Shown: one piece after another, positions 32,072 through 39,858 of the stretch
How positions within the stretch are numbered: the first letter of the stretch is position 1
Layout: each line of letters opens with the position of its first letter
Source of the DNA: UBA2199 sp964628035
Lineage (GTDB): Bacteria > Acidobacteriota > Aminicenantia > UBA2199
DNA: 64,000 nt
Assembly: GCA_964628035.1 (NCBI GenBank)
Contig: CAZVPI010000008.1
Coordinates: 62,001 to 126,000 of the forward strand
Direction: 5' to 3'
Translations under genes and position numbers: made by a program
Notes under the pieces: generated by a model
Databases searched by the model: none
Seen by the model: the letters and a program-made list of their open reading frames with translations, nothing else
What the model was told of the DNA's origin: nothing

Positions 32072-33004
32072 CTACTCCCTTCTTTCTGCGGCCCACCTTT
32101 TTCTAACCCACCCCACCCTCAACAACACATCCATTCCCTTCACCCATATCGCCCTGGCTAAAAATGGTATCCACGAAACCACTCCATCCAACAACAGCAA
32201 CGTCAACTTACTCCTGGCATGCTCCAACCCTTTTGCATATTGTTTATACAGGGGGAACGTGCCGACATCCAAATGCTTCTCCAACCAAACCCGCCTCCAC
32301 CAACTCGGCCTCAACTTCAACAGAATATCTTCTGGAACCACTGTTCCGTGTTGGGCCTGGGCAGCACGCAAGCAATAATATGCGATGGCCTTGGACTTAG
32401 TCTCCCGGCAGCGAGCCAGAAAAGCATCCCAGTGAATTTCCCTTTTACGGATCACTACATCCAGATCGACAATATGCTTCTTTTCAATGAAGTAAAAGAA
32501 GCTTTTTCCTGCGTGAATGCACAAATGGCAAAGCAGATCTTCTGGCGCCAGCCCCTTGGCCGGGGTCTGACCATAATGGAAATCTTCGTTCCTGGCGAAC
32601 CACTCCTGCAGGTTGGCCTGGTGCCGCTCCAGGCCGGCGAAGCCGCGGTGCAACTCGATCAATTGCCCGAAGCGCGAGCGGAAGCCCCAGTGGTTGGTCT
32701 GGGCGGTCGTCGCCAGGTTGCCTTCTTCTTTTTCCAAAAGCTCATATTTGTTTTTTTCCAGAATTCTGGCTGCAGCGGGAAAGTCCTTCGGCGGCACCAG
32801 GATGTCCAGGTCGCCATAAGGACGCTCGTGCGGGTGATCGTAATAGGAATGGGCAAGATGGGGACCCTTCAGAAGTATGAGGGGGATATGCGCAGCGGAA
32901 AACAAGCCGCTGATCTCACGGAAAATGGCCTCCATGCGCAGGTCATGCACATGAAACCGAGTCTTGAGATCAGCCAGAACCTGTTTTGACCCGTTCATCA
33001 TCAT
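32072..33004 (-). CDS. Uncharacterised nucleotidyltransferase family protein (NTP_transf_5)
   Basis: A 310-residue protein with the polymerase-beta-like nucleotidyltransferase pattern of the NTP_transf_5 family: LLKGPHLAHSYYDHPHERPY directly before GDLDILV near residue 65, where the two aspartates would bind metal. A helical C-terminal part follows with HIVDLDVVIRK near 180. Members of this family are frequent in capsule loci, but the reaction is not established. ATG 33004 overlaps the stop of the WecA-like gene (ATGA), so it is co-translated with the initiating transferase. Three ATG codons in a row make the exact start uncertain by one or two residues. Confidence 0.82.
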   Translation of the reverse strand: MMMNGSKQVLADLKTRFHVHDLRMEAIFREISGLFSAAHIPLILLKGPHLAHSYYDHPHERPYGDLDILVPPKDFPAAARILEKNKYELLEKEEGNLATTAQTNHWGFRSRFGQLIELHRGFAGLERHQANLQEWFARNEDFHYGQTPAKGLAPEDLLCHLCIHAGKSFFYFIEKKHIVDLDVVIRKREIHWDAFLARCRETKSKAIAYYCLRAAQAQHGTVVPEDILLKLRPSWWRRVWLEKHLDVGTFPLYKQYAKGLEHARSKLTLLLLDGVVSWIPFLARAIWVKGMDVLLRVGWVRKRWAAERRE

Positions 33005-34383
33005 GGCGCCAGAACCCGCCCCAGGCAGTCTGACAAAGCCTGAGCCAGCTCTCCGGAACAATAGATCGGGCCCCTGTTGAACGGCTTGCGCAGCCGGACC
33101 GAACCCAGCTGCTCGCCCTTTTTCGTCAACGGGAATTCCAGAGAATAAACACTCTTTTCATCGTCTTTGTCGGAATAGGCATAGATCGTAACGGCCTGGC
33201 GCTCGATCTCTCCGGCTGAAAAGCCATAATCCTTGAATAGGTCGCCCAGAGGCCCGGAGATCTCAATAAACTCTTTTTTCTTTTCTGCCTCTCTTTCAAA
33301 GCGGTTGATCAAGTACAAGTGGTAGCGCCTTTTCTTGAAATCGGCAAACAGCAAACCGATCTTCCTGACGAAATCGGCAGGCTTGAGTTCGCTGAGGAGC
33401 TGGAAGCCCCAGAAGGCAATAAGGCTCAGCACAGCTGGAATGATGATCGCCAAGGGGCGCGGCAGGTCAACTTTGAAGAGCAGGTAAAGCGCTATCAGCA
33501 AGAGCAGGTTGGCGCCATAGAACCAAGAGAGGACCTGTCGTTTGGAGTACCCCTTCTGCAAAAGCTTGTGATGCAGATGGTCGGTGTCGGACTTGTAAAT
33601 GGGCATGCCGCGGTACCAGCGGCGCACTATTGCATACATCATATCAAGCAAAGGCAATGAAAACGCCAACACCATCACGCCAATGGAGGACGAACCGGAG
33701 GTCCCCCTGGAAACGGCCATGGCAAAGGTGGCAAGGAAAAATCCCAGGAACAAACTGCCCGAATCGCCCATATAGATCGAAGCCGGAGGATGGTTATAAA
33801 AAAGGAATCCGGCCAGCGCCCCGATCAGGGCCAACGCAGCCAGGGCTAATCCTGCAGGCAAGCTCTGCCCATTCATCAATAAAATGGCCGTCAGGATCAG
33901 GATTGAAGTGCCAGCCGCCAATCCATCCAGCCCATCGATCAGGTTGATGGCGTTCGTGATCACGACCACCCACAGCACGGTCACCGGCAGGCTGAGCCAC
34001 CCCAGCGCCAACGGCTGTCCAAACGGATTCGGCAGCGTGTGTATCCCAATCCCGGCAAAAAACAGCAAACACGCCGCCCCGATCTCCACAACCAATCTGC
34101 TCCCAACCGACGCCCCTTTCCAGTCGTCGTAGGCGCCGATCAGCAACACGGCGAATGCTCCACCCAGGATCGCTGGCCATTGACCATCCAGCGGGGCCTG
34201 CGACAGGATGAGATACACAATTGAAAATGGCAGGATAAATGAGAGGAATATGGCCATGCCACCGAAACGGGGAATTGCCTCCTCGTCAAGGAACCGCACC
34301 TTGATGAATCTGCGAAGCCATGGGGTCAGTGCCAATGAGAGAGCCAACGCCGCCCCGAATACAATCAAAACGTTTGTTACCAT
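33001..34383 (-). CDS. WecA/TagO-like polyprenyl-phosphate sugar-1-phosphate transferase
   Basis: Membrane enzyme of the MraY/WecA superfamily, 460 residues. It moves a HexNAc-1-phosphate from a UDP-sugar to undecaprenyl phosphate and so starts a glycan chain. Visible motifs: RFGGMAIF near residue 38, NAINLIDGLDGLAAG near 145, MGDSGSLFLGF near 205, and HLHHKLL near 270, which fits the WecA-type histidine motif rather than MraY. The C-terminal 120 residues form a soluble extension beyond the usual length of about 350 and are of unknown role. ATG 34383 overlaps the GT2 gene by 7 bp. A second, unrelated type of initiating transferase is encoded at 36498-38492. Confidence 0.9.
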   Translation of the reverse strand: MVTNVLIVFGAALALSLALTPWLRRFIKVRFLDEEAIPRFGGMAIFLSFILPFSIVYLILSQAPLDGQWPAILGGAFAVLLIGAYDDWKGASVGSRLVVEIGAACLLFFAGIGIHTLPNPFGQPLALGWLSLPVTVLWVVVITNAINLIDGLDGLAAGTSILILTAILLMNGQSLPAGLALAALALIGALAGFLFYNHPPASIYMGDSGSLFLGFFLATFAMAVSRGTSGSSSIGVMVLAFSLPLLDMMYAIVRRWYRGMPIYKSDTDHLHHKLLQKGYSKRQVLSWFYGANLLLLIALYLLFKVDLPRPLAIIIPAVLSLIAFWGFQLLSELKPADFVRKIGLLFADFKKRRYHLYLINRFEREAEKKKEFIEISGPLGDLFKDYGFSAGEIERQAVTIYAYSDKDDEKSVYSLEFPLTKKGEQLGSVRLRKPFNRGPIYCSGELAQALSDCLGRVLAP

Positions 34384-35192
34384 AAGGAATTCGGGCTGGC
34401 AGCCACCGGTCTTCTCCCTTGGCACCCAAATTTTCGGAGATAACGCATATAGGACTTGAGATGGATCAGGGCATGACGTCCGGGCCTGCCCATTCCTGGA
34501 AGGAACCCGCTGCTGCTTCGCGTGCCGGCGTACTCAACCGTAAGTCCGGGAAAATAATGAACCTCGAATCCTTTTCCCCAGAAGCGCCGGCACCAGTCCA
34601 TGTCCTCTACATACAGAAAATATCCCTCGTCCAAAAGACCCACTTTTTCGATCGCATTTCGTTTGACCATCATGAAGGCGCCGATCACCCAATCGACCGG
34701 CTGTGCCTTGTCATAGGCGAATCCCTTTTCCAAGGAGACATTCTTGCCGCTGGAAACCTTTTTCATGACCCGCCTGAAGGCTGTTCCTGGCGTCAGGAAA
34801 GGGCGGGCGCTGTCCTGCAGGTTTCCGTACCCGTCCACTATCTTAGGCCCGACCAGGCCTACATTGGGATCAGAATTCATGTACCCCAAGGCTGGCCCGA
34901 CACCGTCCTTTACGCGGGCATCGGCATTGAGCAGCACGATCACATCCCCTTCCGCCGCTTCGATGCCGCGGTTCATGGCATAGGCATACCCGCCATTCCG
35001 TTCGTTGAAGAGCCAATGAACTCCGGGGTATTCCTGGATCAATCTATTCCTGATCTCTTCGGAATACAGTGAATTGGATGTGACGACAATTTCGCAAGAC
35101 GTTTCAGCCGCATGTTCCCGGATGTCGGCCAGGCAGGGGGCTATTTCCTGCAGGCAATTGTATTCGAGGATGACGAAACTTGGACCGCTCAT
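34377..35192 (-). CDS. Glycosyltransferase family 2 (rhamnosyltransferase-like)
   Basis: Inverting GT-A glycosyltransferase of 271 residues. It has the NDP-sugar binding start (FVILEYNCLQEI), the region NERNGGYAYAMNRGIEAAEG near 70, the metal motif VLLNADARV (a DxD variant) near 98, GAFMMVKRNAIEKVGLLDE near 175, and the acceptor-side FLYVEDMDWCRRFWGKG near 200. These are typical of WbbL-type rhamnosyltransferases, but the sugar cannot be fixed from sequence. It acts in the cytoplasm on the lipid-linked chain. The ATG overlaps the PssE-like gene stop (ATGA). Confidence 0.9.
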   Translation of the reverse strand: MSGPSFVILEYNCLQEIAPCLADIREHAAETSCEIVVTSNSLYSEEIRNRLIQEYPGVHWLFNERNGGYAYAMNRGIEAAEGDVIVLLNADARVKDGVGPALGYMNSDPNVGLVGPKIVDGYGNLQDSARPFLTPGTAFRRVMKKVSSGKNVSLEKGFAYDKAQPVDWVIGAFMMVKRNAIEKVGLLDEGYFLYVEDMDWCRRFWGKGFEVHYFPGLTVEYAGTRSSSGFLPGMGRPGRHALIHLKSYMRYLRKFGCQGRRPVAASPNSLW

Positions 35193-35662
35193 GAGCGGTT
35201 CGTGACATGGGCGGCAATGAACTCATTGATCCGCCGGGCCGCGTCTCCCGTTGGCAGAGGTTTTGGGACGAATGTTTCGGACTCTTCCATCTTCTTGCCA
35301 AGATCGGCGACATCGTAGGCTGCCAGGATATGCCCCCCCTTTCCCAGTGCTTCAACCAGTTCCCTTTGAGAGTGGTTATGCTCGCCCTGGAGCCTGGGTA
35401 CCGCGATGACCTTTTTCCCCAATCTTAGGGCTTCAGAGATGGTCCCGTATCCGCCATGACTGACGATTACGGCAGCCTCTTCCATCAATCGTCGCATTGC
35501 ATCGGCGGATACAAAATCGTGGACTTCCGCCCCGGGAAAATCATGGATCGTGTGCCCTCTTTGCACTACCCAGCGCTTCGAAGAGCGCTTGCAGAGGGAA
35601 GAAACGGCATCAGCCAATCTTTGGAATGGGATGGGCACATTGCCAAAGACCGCCAGGACCAT
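35189..35662 (-). CDS. PssE/Alg13-like glycosyltransferase catalytic subunit
   Basis: A 157-residue protein equal to the C-terminal half of a GT-B (GT28) enzyme: it begins with VFGNVPIPFQRLADAV and has the nucleotide-sugar motif IVSHGGYGTISEALRLGKKVIAVPR with EHNHSQ near residues 75-105, as in Alg13 and bacterial PssE/EpsF. Such proteins work only as a pair with an Alg14/PssD-type membrane partner, and that gene is directly upstream with a one-base overlap (TGATG). ATG 35662 is chosen for this reason; the longer frame is a shadow of the partner. Together they likely add the second sugar to the polyprenyl-linked first sugar. Confidence 0.9.
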   Translation of the reverse strand: MVLAVFGNVPIPFQRLADAVSSLCKRSSKRWVVQRGHTIHDFPGAEVHDFVSADAMRRLMEEAAVIVSHGGYGTISEALRLGKKVIAVPRLQGEHNHSQRELVEALGKGGHILAAYDVADLGKKMEESETFVPKPLPTGDAARRINEFIAAHVTNRS

Positions 35663-36105
35663 CAAACCAGCCCGCAGTACCGCGCCTTGGGATAATGGCT
35701 TTGCAGCCCCTGCCACTGGATCAGGAACAAGTCGGAATAACGATAAAGAAACTTTCCGGTTTTCGATGGATTCACTACATTGGCCGCCGATTCGATGAAA
35801 ATCACTTTTGCTTGCAACAGAGACTTTGCCCACAACGCTGTCGGAACAGCAATCCCAGCTCCGGTTGATATCACCAATTCGGGTCTTTCTTTTAGGATAT
35901 GCCTAAGTGCTTGCACTGCGTTCAATAAGTATTTTAATACCGATTTGTGAGGATCGATGATGAAATAGTGCCTTTGTTCTCTTAGTATATCTTCCGTATG
36001 CCTGGTTCTATATGTAACGACATATTTATCGCCTTTTACTTCACTCGTTGCATTCAGTAACTCGCGCAAGTGGCCGCCGTGGGAGGAGATCAAGCAGATC
36101 TTCAT
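35662..36105 (-). CDS. PssD/Alg14-like glycosyltransferase membrane-anchoring subunit
   Basis: A 147-residue Alg14-type protein. It starts MKICLISSHGGHLREL, which is the family opening, then TYRTRHTEDI and a helix region near 55-80, ELVISTGAGIAVPTALWAK near 85-103, and IFIESAANVVNPSKTG near 108. It is the acceptor-binding half of a two-part GT28 enzyme with the PssE-like gene that follows. ATG 36105 is firmly the start: the longer frame runs back through a heptad repeat arm and the C-terminal codons of a decayed S23/IVP gene. This is a case where an automatic caller could add 28 false residues. Confidence 0.9.
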   Translation of the reverse strand: MKICLISSHGGHLRELLNATSEVKGDKYVVTYRTRHTEDILREQRHYFIIDPHKSVLKYLLNAVQALRHILKERPELVISTGAGIAVPTALWAKSLLQAKVIFIESAANVVNPSKTGKFLYRYSDLFLIQWQGLQSHYPKARYCGLV

Positions 36106-36111
36106 AGAAGC

Positions 36112-36490
36112 CCCAGGTGATAGGTCATGGGGGATGGGTTTAGGACGTGAAGAACGAACTTTGATTAATGCACCAAGCATTTTCCCCAATTCAAGGAGCT
36201 TGCTATTAATTTCAACGTTTGATCCCTTAATCCAACATCTCTCTGAAATTGCCCGGCATTAGTAATTTTATAGATTTTTACAGCCAGATCTTTACTTACT
36301 TGCCATATTCTTAGATCTCAAAATCCTTTTTCAGGCATAGATGCATATCCTAGGTCATGGGTTATAGGTCATAGGTAAGAGGTGTAAGGCAATGAGAGAA
36401 TTGCTTATTTCCCTCATCTATAATCGCTAACCGATCATCCATTACCGTATTTCGGTTACCGCCATTACCCATTACCCGTCACCTATCACC
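36112..36490. repeat. Heptad-armed element enclosing an S23/IVP remnant
   Basis: A G-type arm with GGTGATA, GGTCATG, GGGGATG, GGTTTAG lies at 36115-36144, directly next to the end of an S23/IVP remnant (36145-36338). On the other side are a second G-type arm (AGGTCAT, GGGTTAT, AGGTCAT, AGGTAAG at 36351-36389) and a C-type arm (CCATTAC, CCATTAC, CCGTCAC, CTATCAC within 36439-36490). The last two form a hairpin with a loop of about 50 bp. The C-type arm also fits the first G-type arm. The element fills the 392-bp gap between the pssD and sugar transferase genes. Confidence 0.78.
36145..36338 (-). pseudogene. Decayed S23/IVP four-helix-bundle protein gene with internal deletion
   Basis: From ATG 36338 on the minus strand: MPEKGF, an in-frame stop, then DLRIWQVSKDLAVKIYKITN and RDVGLRDQ. 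This is a clear N-terminus of the S23/IVP family (GFxDLxIWQxxxxLAxxIYKIT, then DFGLxDQ). Directly after it, in another frame, comes EINSKLLELGKMLGALIKVR, which is the C-terminal helix of the same family. About half the gene is therefore missing in the middle. The remnant ends where a heptad arm begins at 36144. The nearby TATAAA-like sequence is part of the old coding region. Confidence 0.78.
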
Positions 36491-36497
36491 TTTAGTT

Positions 36498-38492
36498 CTA
36501 TGAACTCTTTGCATGCCTGAACAAGATATTATTCATCGCGCGAAAGAAATATTTGATATCGGTTCTAAACGGATGCGCGCGATATTTCTCCAGGTATTTG
36601 CGCTCGGACTCCCATACCTGCTCGATGCCCTCCGGCATATCGGCATAATACGGCGGTATCAGCCCCGGCTTGAACTTCACCCGCTCTTTTTGAAGATCTT
36701 CTGGATACGTCTTGAAGAACGTCTCGCTCAGCGGCCTGACGCCAACCAGCTTCAAGTCACGCTTGAGCCAGTTGACCAACATGGGAAGCTCGTCCAACCA
36801 GGTTTTCCTAAAAAACCTTCCCCAGCTGGTTATCCTGAAATCGTTCTTGATCTTGCCGCTCGCCTCGAGCTGGTGCTTGTCGAAAATATACTGGTGCAGG
36901 TATTCGGCGAACGGGTGCATGGTGCGCAGTTTATAAATATGAATAACCTTTCCGCCTTTCCCCAAACGCCGCTGGCGGAAGATGGGGCCATAGGATGGCC
37001 TGGGATCGTTTCGTGGCTCCTTGGTTTTCTTGGCGATGAAATAATAGAGATGGTTGATCGGTCGCAAGCCGATCACTTCAAAGCCGCAATAATACAGCCG
37101 GCCCAGGACCTCGGTGCGGGAAAAGACGCGCTTCTTTCCTTTTGATATCCAAAAATAAATCCGCTTCAAGATAGGCAGTTTTGGCATGATCCGCTTATAG
37201 GTGAAGTCGATCACATAGAATACCCCGGCAAACCACCTGGGGAACTTGCCAAAGATGCGCGCTCGTCTCTGGTCATAGGACTCGAAACAGCCTACCAGCA
37301 CGCCTCTCTTCTTCATTTTCTTGTTCAAGGCGATGAACATCTGGTTGACGAAGCGGAAATTGTTCACCTTCTCGAAATTGAAGAAGAAGCTTAACGAATT
37401 GTCCTCCATGATCTCGATATTCTCGGTATCATCGGCGAACATGAAGCCGGAACTGAAGATATCAAACCGCTTCAGATCAACATATTGTTTAAGGAACTCC
37501 CATACATCCTGGTATTTTTTCAGGAAGAGCCGCTCCAGCTTATTTTTTAGGATCTCCTGGCTGTCCTCGGCATCCTGATATTTGTATTTCTCTTTGACGA
37601 TCTCTTCGGTATCTTCCTTTTCCTCTGCCCCTACTTTCTTCCTTTCTCCCTGCGGATGCGCCAGTTCATCGGCCAGCAGTTCGGCGGGGTCTTCCTTGGC
37701 GCGACGGAACTGGGCATAGAGATAGTAGACCGAGACGATCATATTCTCCAGCACGATAAAGGCGGCGATGGAACCGAAGATGATCAGGCGAGACATCGTG
37801 CCGCGGGTGACAATGAAGAAAAACAAGGAGACGAGGCCGAGGATCAGAGCCTCTGATTGCCAAAAGGGAGTCATCGCCGCCACAAAGCTCTTGTTAACCC
37901 GCACATGGAAGCGATGGACGAGGATGGAGACCAGAAGCCAGGCGAAGTAGATCCCGACCAGCGCCAAAATGTATCTTTCCTCAAGTCGGAGCGCATCGAG
38001 TTTCGAAGAATAAATAAAAAGGAAGGAAATGGTGACGGCCACGACCTCGGCGATGAAGAACAGCATCTGGAACGGCAGCCGGCGTTGGGGCTCGCGCTTG
38101 CGCAGCCACACGAAATAGAATCCGACATATAGGAATTCCAACAGCATATAAGCGCTTAGCGTTCCATAAACGATGAACCGCGGCAAGGTCACCCAGCCCA
38201 AAAGATAGATCACCAGGGTGAGCAGAAGGACAAAGACCAGCGCCGCCTGCCAATACGGCTCCAGCAGCGAGAAATAATCCCCTTTCTCCTGCACTTGGAA
38301 TTTTTTCGATAACAGCGTGACCAGCAGCCAGGTGGCGAACAGAACCGGCAGGAATCGCTGCAATGACGGCTCTACCTGCAAGTGCCCGCGCCGGAACCAG
38401 TAGACGACCAAAAATGAGACAGCTAGAAACATCCCATCAAGCAATACTTTTGCCCAATAGAAACGTTCCTTTTTCAGTATATTGCTGGCCAT
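36498..38492 (-). CDS. Sugar transferase (WcaJ/WbaP-type) with duplicated membrane module and methyltransferase-like insert
   Basis: Initiating phosphoglycosyltransferase of 664 residues. The C-terminal 200 residues are the monotopic bacterial sugar transferase domain: YGPIFRQRRLGKGGK, YKLRTMHPFAEY, WGRFFRKTWLDELPMLVNWL, DLKLVGVRPLS. The N-terminal part holds two similar four-helix modules (about residues 10-130 and 140-268), each ending in a (I/F)VYG or IIFG turn, then a conserved (L)LE; this looks like an internal duplication. Between about 325 and 490 is a segment with FIALNKKMKKRGVLVGCFES and GRLYYCGFEVIGLRPIN, which resembles a degenerate methyltransferase fold and takes the place of the usual NAD-binding-like domain. 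I recall similar middle domains in Bacteroidetes-type sugar transferases. Confidence 0.88.
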   Translation of the reverse strand: MASNILKKERFYWAKVLLDGMFLAVSFLVVYWFRRGHLQVEPSLQRFLPVLFATWLLVTLLSKKFQVQEKGDYFSLLEPYWQAALVFVLLLTLVIYLLGWVTLPRFIVYGTLSAYMLLEFLYVGFYFVWLRKREPQRRLPFQMLFFIAEVVAVTISFLFIYSSKLDALRLEERYILALVGIYFAWLLVSILVHRFHVRVNKSFVAAMTPFWQSEALILGLVSLFFFIVTRGTMSRLIIFGSIAAFIVLENMIVSVYYLYAQFRRAKEDPAELLADELAHPQGERKKVGAEEKEDTEEIVKEKYKYQDAEDSQEILKNKLERLFLKKYQDVWEFLKQYVDLKRFDIFSSGFMFADDTENIEIMEDNSLSFFFNFEKVNNFRFVNQMFIALNKKMKKRGVLVGCFESYDQRRARIFGKFPRWFAGVFYVIDFTYKRIMPKLPILKRIYFWISKGKKRVFSRTEVLGRLYYCGFEVIGLRPINHLYYFIAKKTKEPRNDPRPSYGPIFRQRRLGKGGKVIHIYKLRTMHPFAEYLHQYIFDKHQLEASGKIKNDFRITSWGRFFRKTWLDELPMLVNWLKRDLKLVGVRPLSETFFKTYPEDLQKERVKFKPGLIPPYYADMPEGIEQVWESERKYLEKYRAHPFRTDIKYFFRAMNNILFRHAKSS

Positions 38493-38499
38493 TTTATCA

Positions 38500-38892
38500 T
38501 CAGGGCTTCTTCGGAATGCTTTCTGTAGATACTAATAAAATCCAAATCATCGCTCCGAACACAATCCCTACTCCATTTGCTGCAAGATCGATCGGATTGA
38601 ATGCCTTTTTGGGGATCAATAATTGCACAATTTCAGAAACAATAGCCAGGATTACGCCAATCCCCAAAAGACACCAAAATATCTTACATTTATTGGATTG
38701 ATTCCATCTCAGGTTGGCCAAAATCATCCAGGGAACAAAAAACACCGCATGAATAATGTAATCCGTCCGTATCCCGCCCCAGTGCCTTCTACTTGGCGCC
38801 ATATCCCCATTGATAGAAACAACCGACAGTAATATCAAAGTAATAATATACACTGTAATAATCCAGTTTTGATATTTCATAGCCAATTTCAT
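38500..38892 (-). CDS. VanZ-like membrane protein
   Basis: A 130-residue protein with four hydrophobic helices. It carries the VanZ family pattern: DYIIHAVFFVPWMILANLRW (about 44-63), SEIVQLLIPKKAFNPIDLAANGVG (about 85-110). VanZ-like proteins are common in polysaccharide loci and have no settled role outside teicoplanin resistance. It lies 7 bp upstream of the sugar transferase gene and so is probably its operon partner. G+C is lower than in the neighbours. Either ATG 38892 or ATG 38880 could be the start; neither has a clear ribosome site. Confidence 0.82.
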   Translation of the reverse strand: MKLAMKYQNWIITVYIITLILLSVVSINGDMAPSRRHWGGIRTDYIIHAVFFVPWMILANLRWNQSNKCKIFWCLLGIGVILAIVSEIVQLLIPKKAFNPIDLAANGVGIVFGAMIWILLVSTESIPKKP

Positions 38893-38957
38893 TTTTTAGT
38901 GTCTTCAGTTATCTCAAGGATATGTTTTAATAATTTTGACTATTGCTTTTCTTCGAA

Positions 38958-39060
38958 CTACTGTCTACTAATGTCTTCCGCCTGTCTTCTCTTTCTGTCT
39001 TCTGTCATCTGCCTTCTGTCTTCTTCCCTACTGTCTACTGACTACTGACTACTGTCTACT
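38958..39060. repeat. C-type heptad block downstream of the deacetylase gene
   Basis: CTACTGT, CTACTGA, CTACTGA, CTACTGT in strict 7-bp register at 39028-39056, preceded by looser TTCTGTC heptads from about 38966. The stop and last two codons of the deacetylase gene (minus strand) are made of this repeat (AGA CAG TAG). No matching G-type arm was found nearby, so this seems to be half an element. Confidence 0.7.
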
Positions 39061-39858
39061 TTTTACTATAAAATACTTAACGACATTTTTAACCTTCTGA
39101 CTCACCAACTCCCACACCCACGGCCCCCACTCATCGGTCCACCTCTGGGGATGTATCGTCAGCATGATTTGATCCGGCAATTGGTTCTTCCATAATGCAT
39201 TTATTATGTCTTTCGTTGAATGCAATCTTGGCAATTTTTTAAAAACTATTGATTTTTCTTCAACCCACACCCCTGACCTATCACCCCTGACCTTATCCCT
39301 GATAGAAACCTTTTCTCCATCCCACCTCCTCCCCGTATCCGTCAAATACATCACCTTGCTAAAATCAACATCAAAATATGGTTCCCCAATAATCCCAAAT
39401 TCTCTATAGTTCCTTTCTTTCCACATATCACGATTATCGTACTTGGACATCGGGCTACCATGCATGCAGACCGTTTTTACAGGTGCGATAAGCCGTAATT
39501 GCTCAAGGTTCACTTGAAAAGAAGCGATCGCCGCACTCACGTCACCTCTGCATCGATGGAGGTCCTCGTAATGATAACCGATCTCGTGTCCAGAATCCGC
39601 GACACCTCGGATCTCCTTTTCGGGAAACTTTCCGCCCATGGATCGAAAATAATAGGTCCCGTGGATGCCAAATCCTCCTTCCACCTCTGCCATTTTCCGC
39701 GACCTTTCAGGACGACAGTCTACGTCATGGCGCAGGATTAAAACGTAAGGGAACGTGTCTATCCTCTCGAGATAGTCCAAAAAAGATAGAAATTCATAGC
39801 GGGCTTCTTTAAAACTAGCTAGTAGTTCGTGTAGCGTTCCCAGCGAAAAATCCCGCAT
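39049..39858 (-). CDS. Polysaccharide deacetylase-like protein
   Basis: A 269-residue protein of the NodB-like deacetylase superfamily. The metal-site start ILRHDVDCRPERS lies near residue 40 (HDVD variant of the HxD motif), followed by HGTYYFRS near 67 and SGHEIGYHYEDLH near 90, where the histidines would bind zinc. The C-terminal part ends in MLTIHPQRW, a family-like final motif. It would remove acetyl groups from an amino sugar of the glycan or its precursor. It begins directly at the stop of wecB (TAA, ATG), so the two are coupled. The final residues SRQ are encoded by a heptad repeat, suggesting that the original C-terminus was replaced. Confidence 0.85.
   Translation of the reverse strand: MRDFSLGTLHELLASFKEARYEFLSFLDYLERIDTFPYVLILRHDVDCRPERSRKMAEVEGGFGIHGTYYFRSMGGKFPEKEIRGVADSGHEIGYHYEDLHRCRGDVSAAIASFQVNLEQLRLIAPVKTVCMHGSPMSKYDNRDMWKERNYREFGIIGEPYFDVDFSKVMYLTDTGRRWDGEKVSIRDKVRGDRSGVWVEEKSIVFKKLPRLHSTKDIINALWKNQLPDQIMLTIHPQRWTDEWGPWVWELVSQKVKNVVKYFIVKSRQ

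Noticed and set aside
35662..35833. 57-residue N-terminal extension of the PssE-like protein
   Set aside because: It is a frame shadow of the PssD-like gene; the Alg13-type start and the one-base overlap support ATG 35662.
16264..36338. Diversity-generating retroelement (Avd is related to the S23/IVP fold)
   Set aside because: No reverse transcriptase, no template/variable repeat pair, and the IVP genes are broken.
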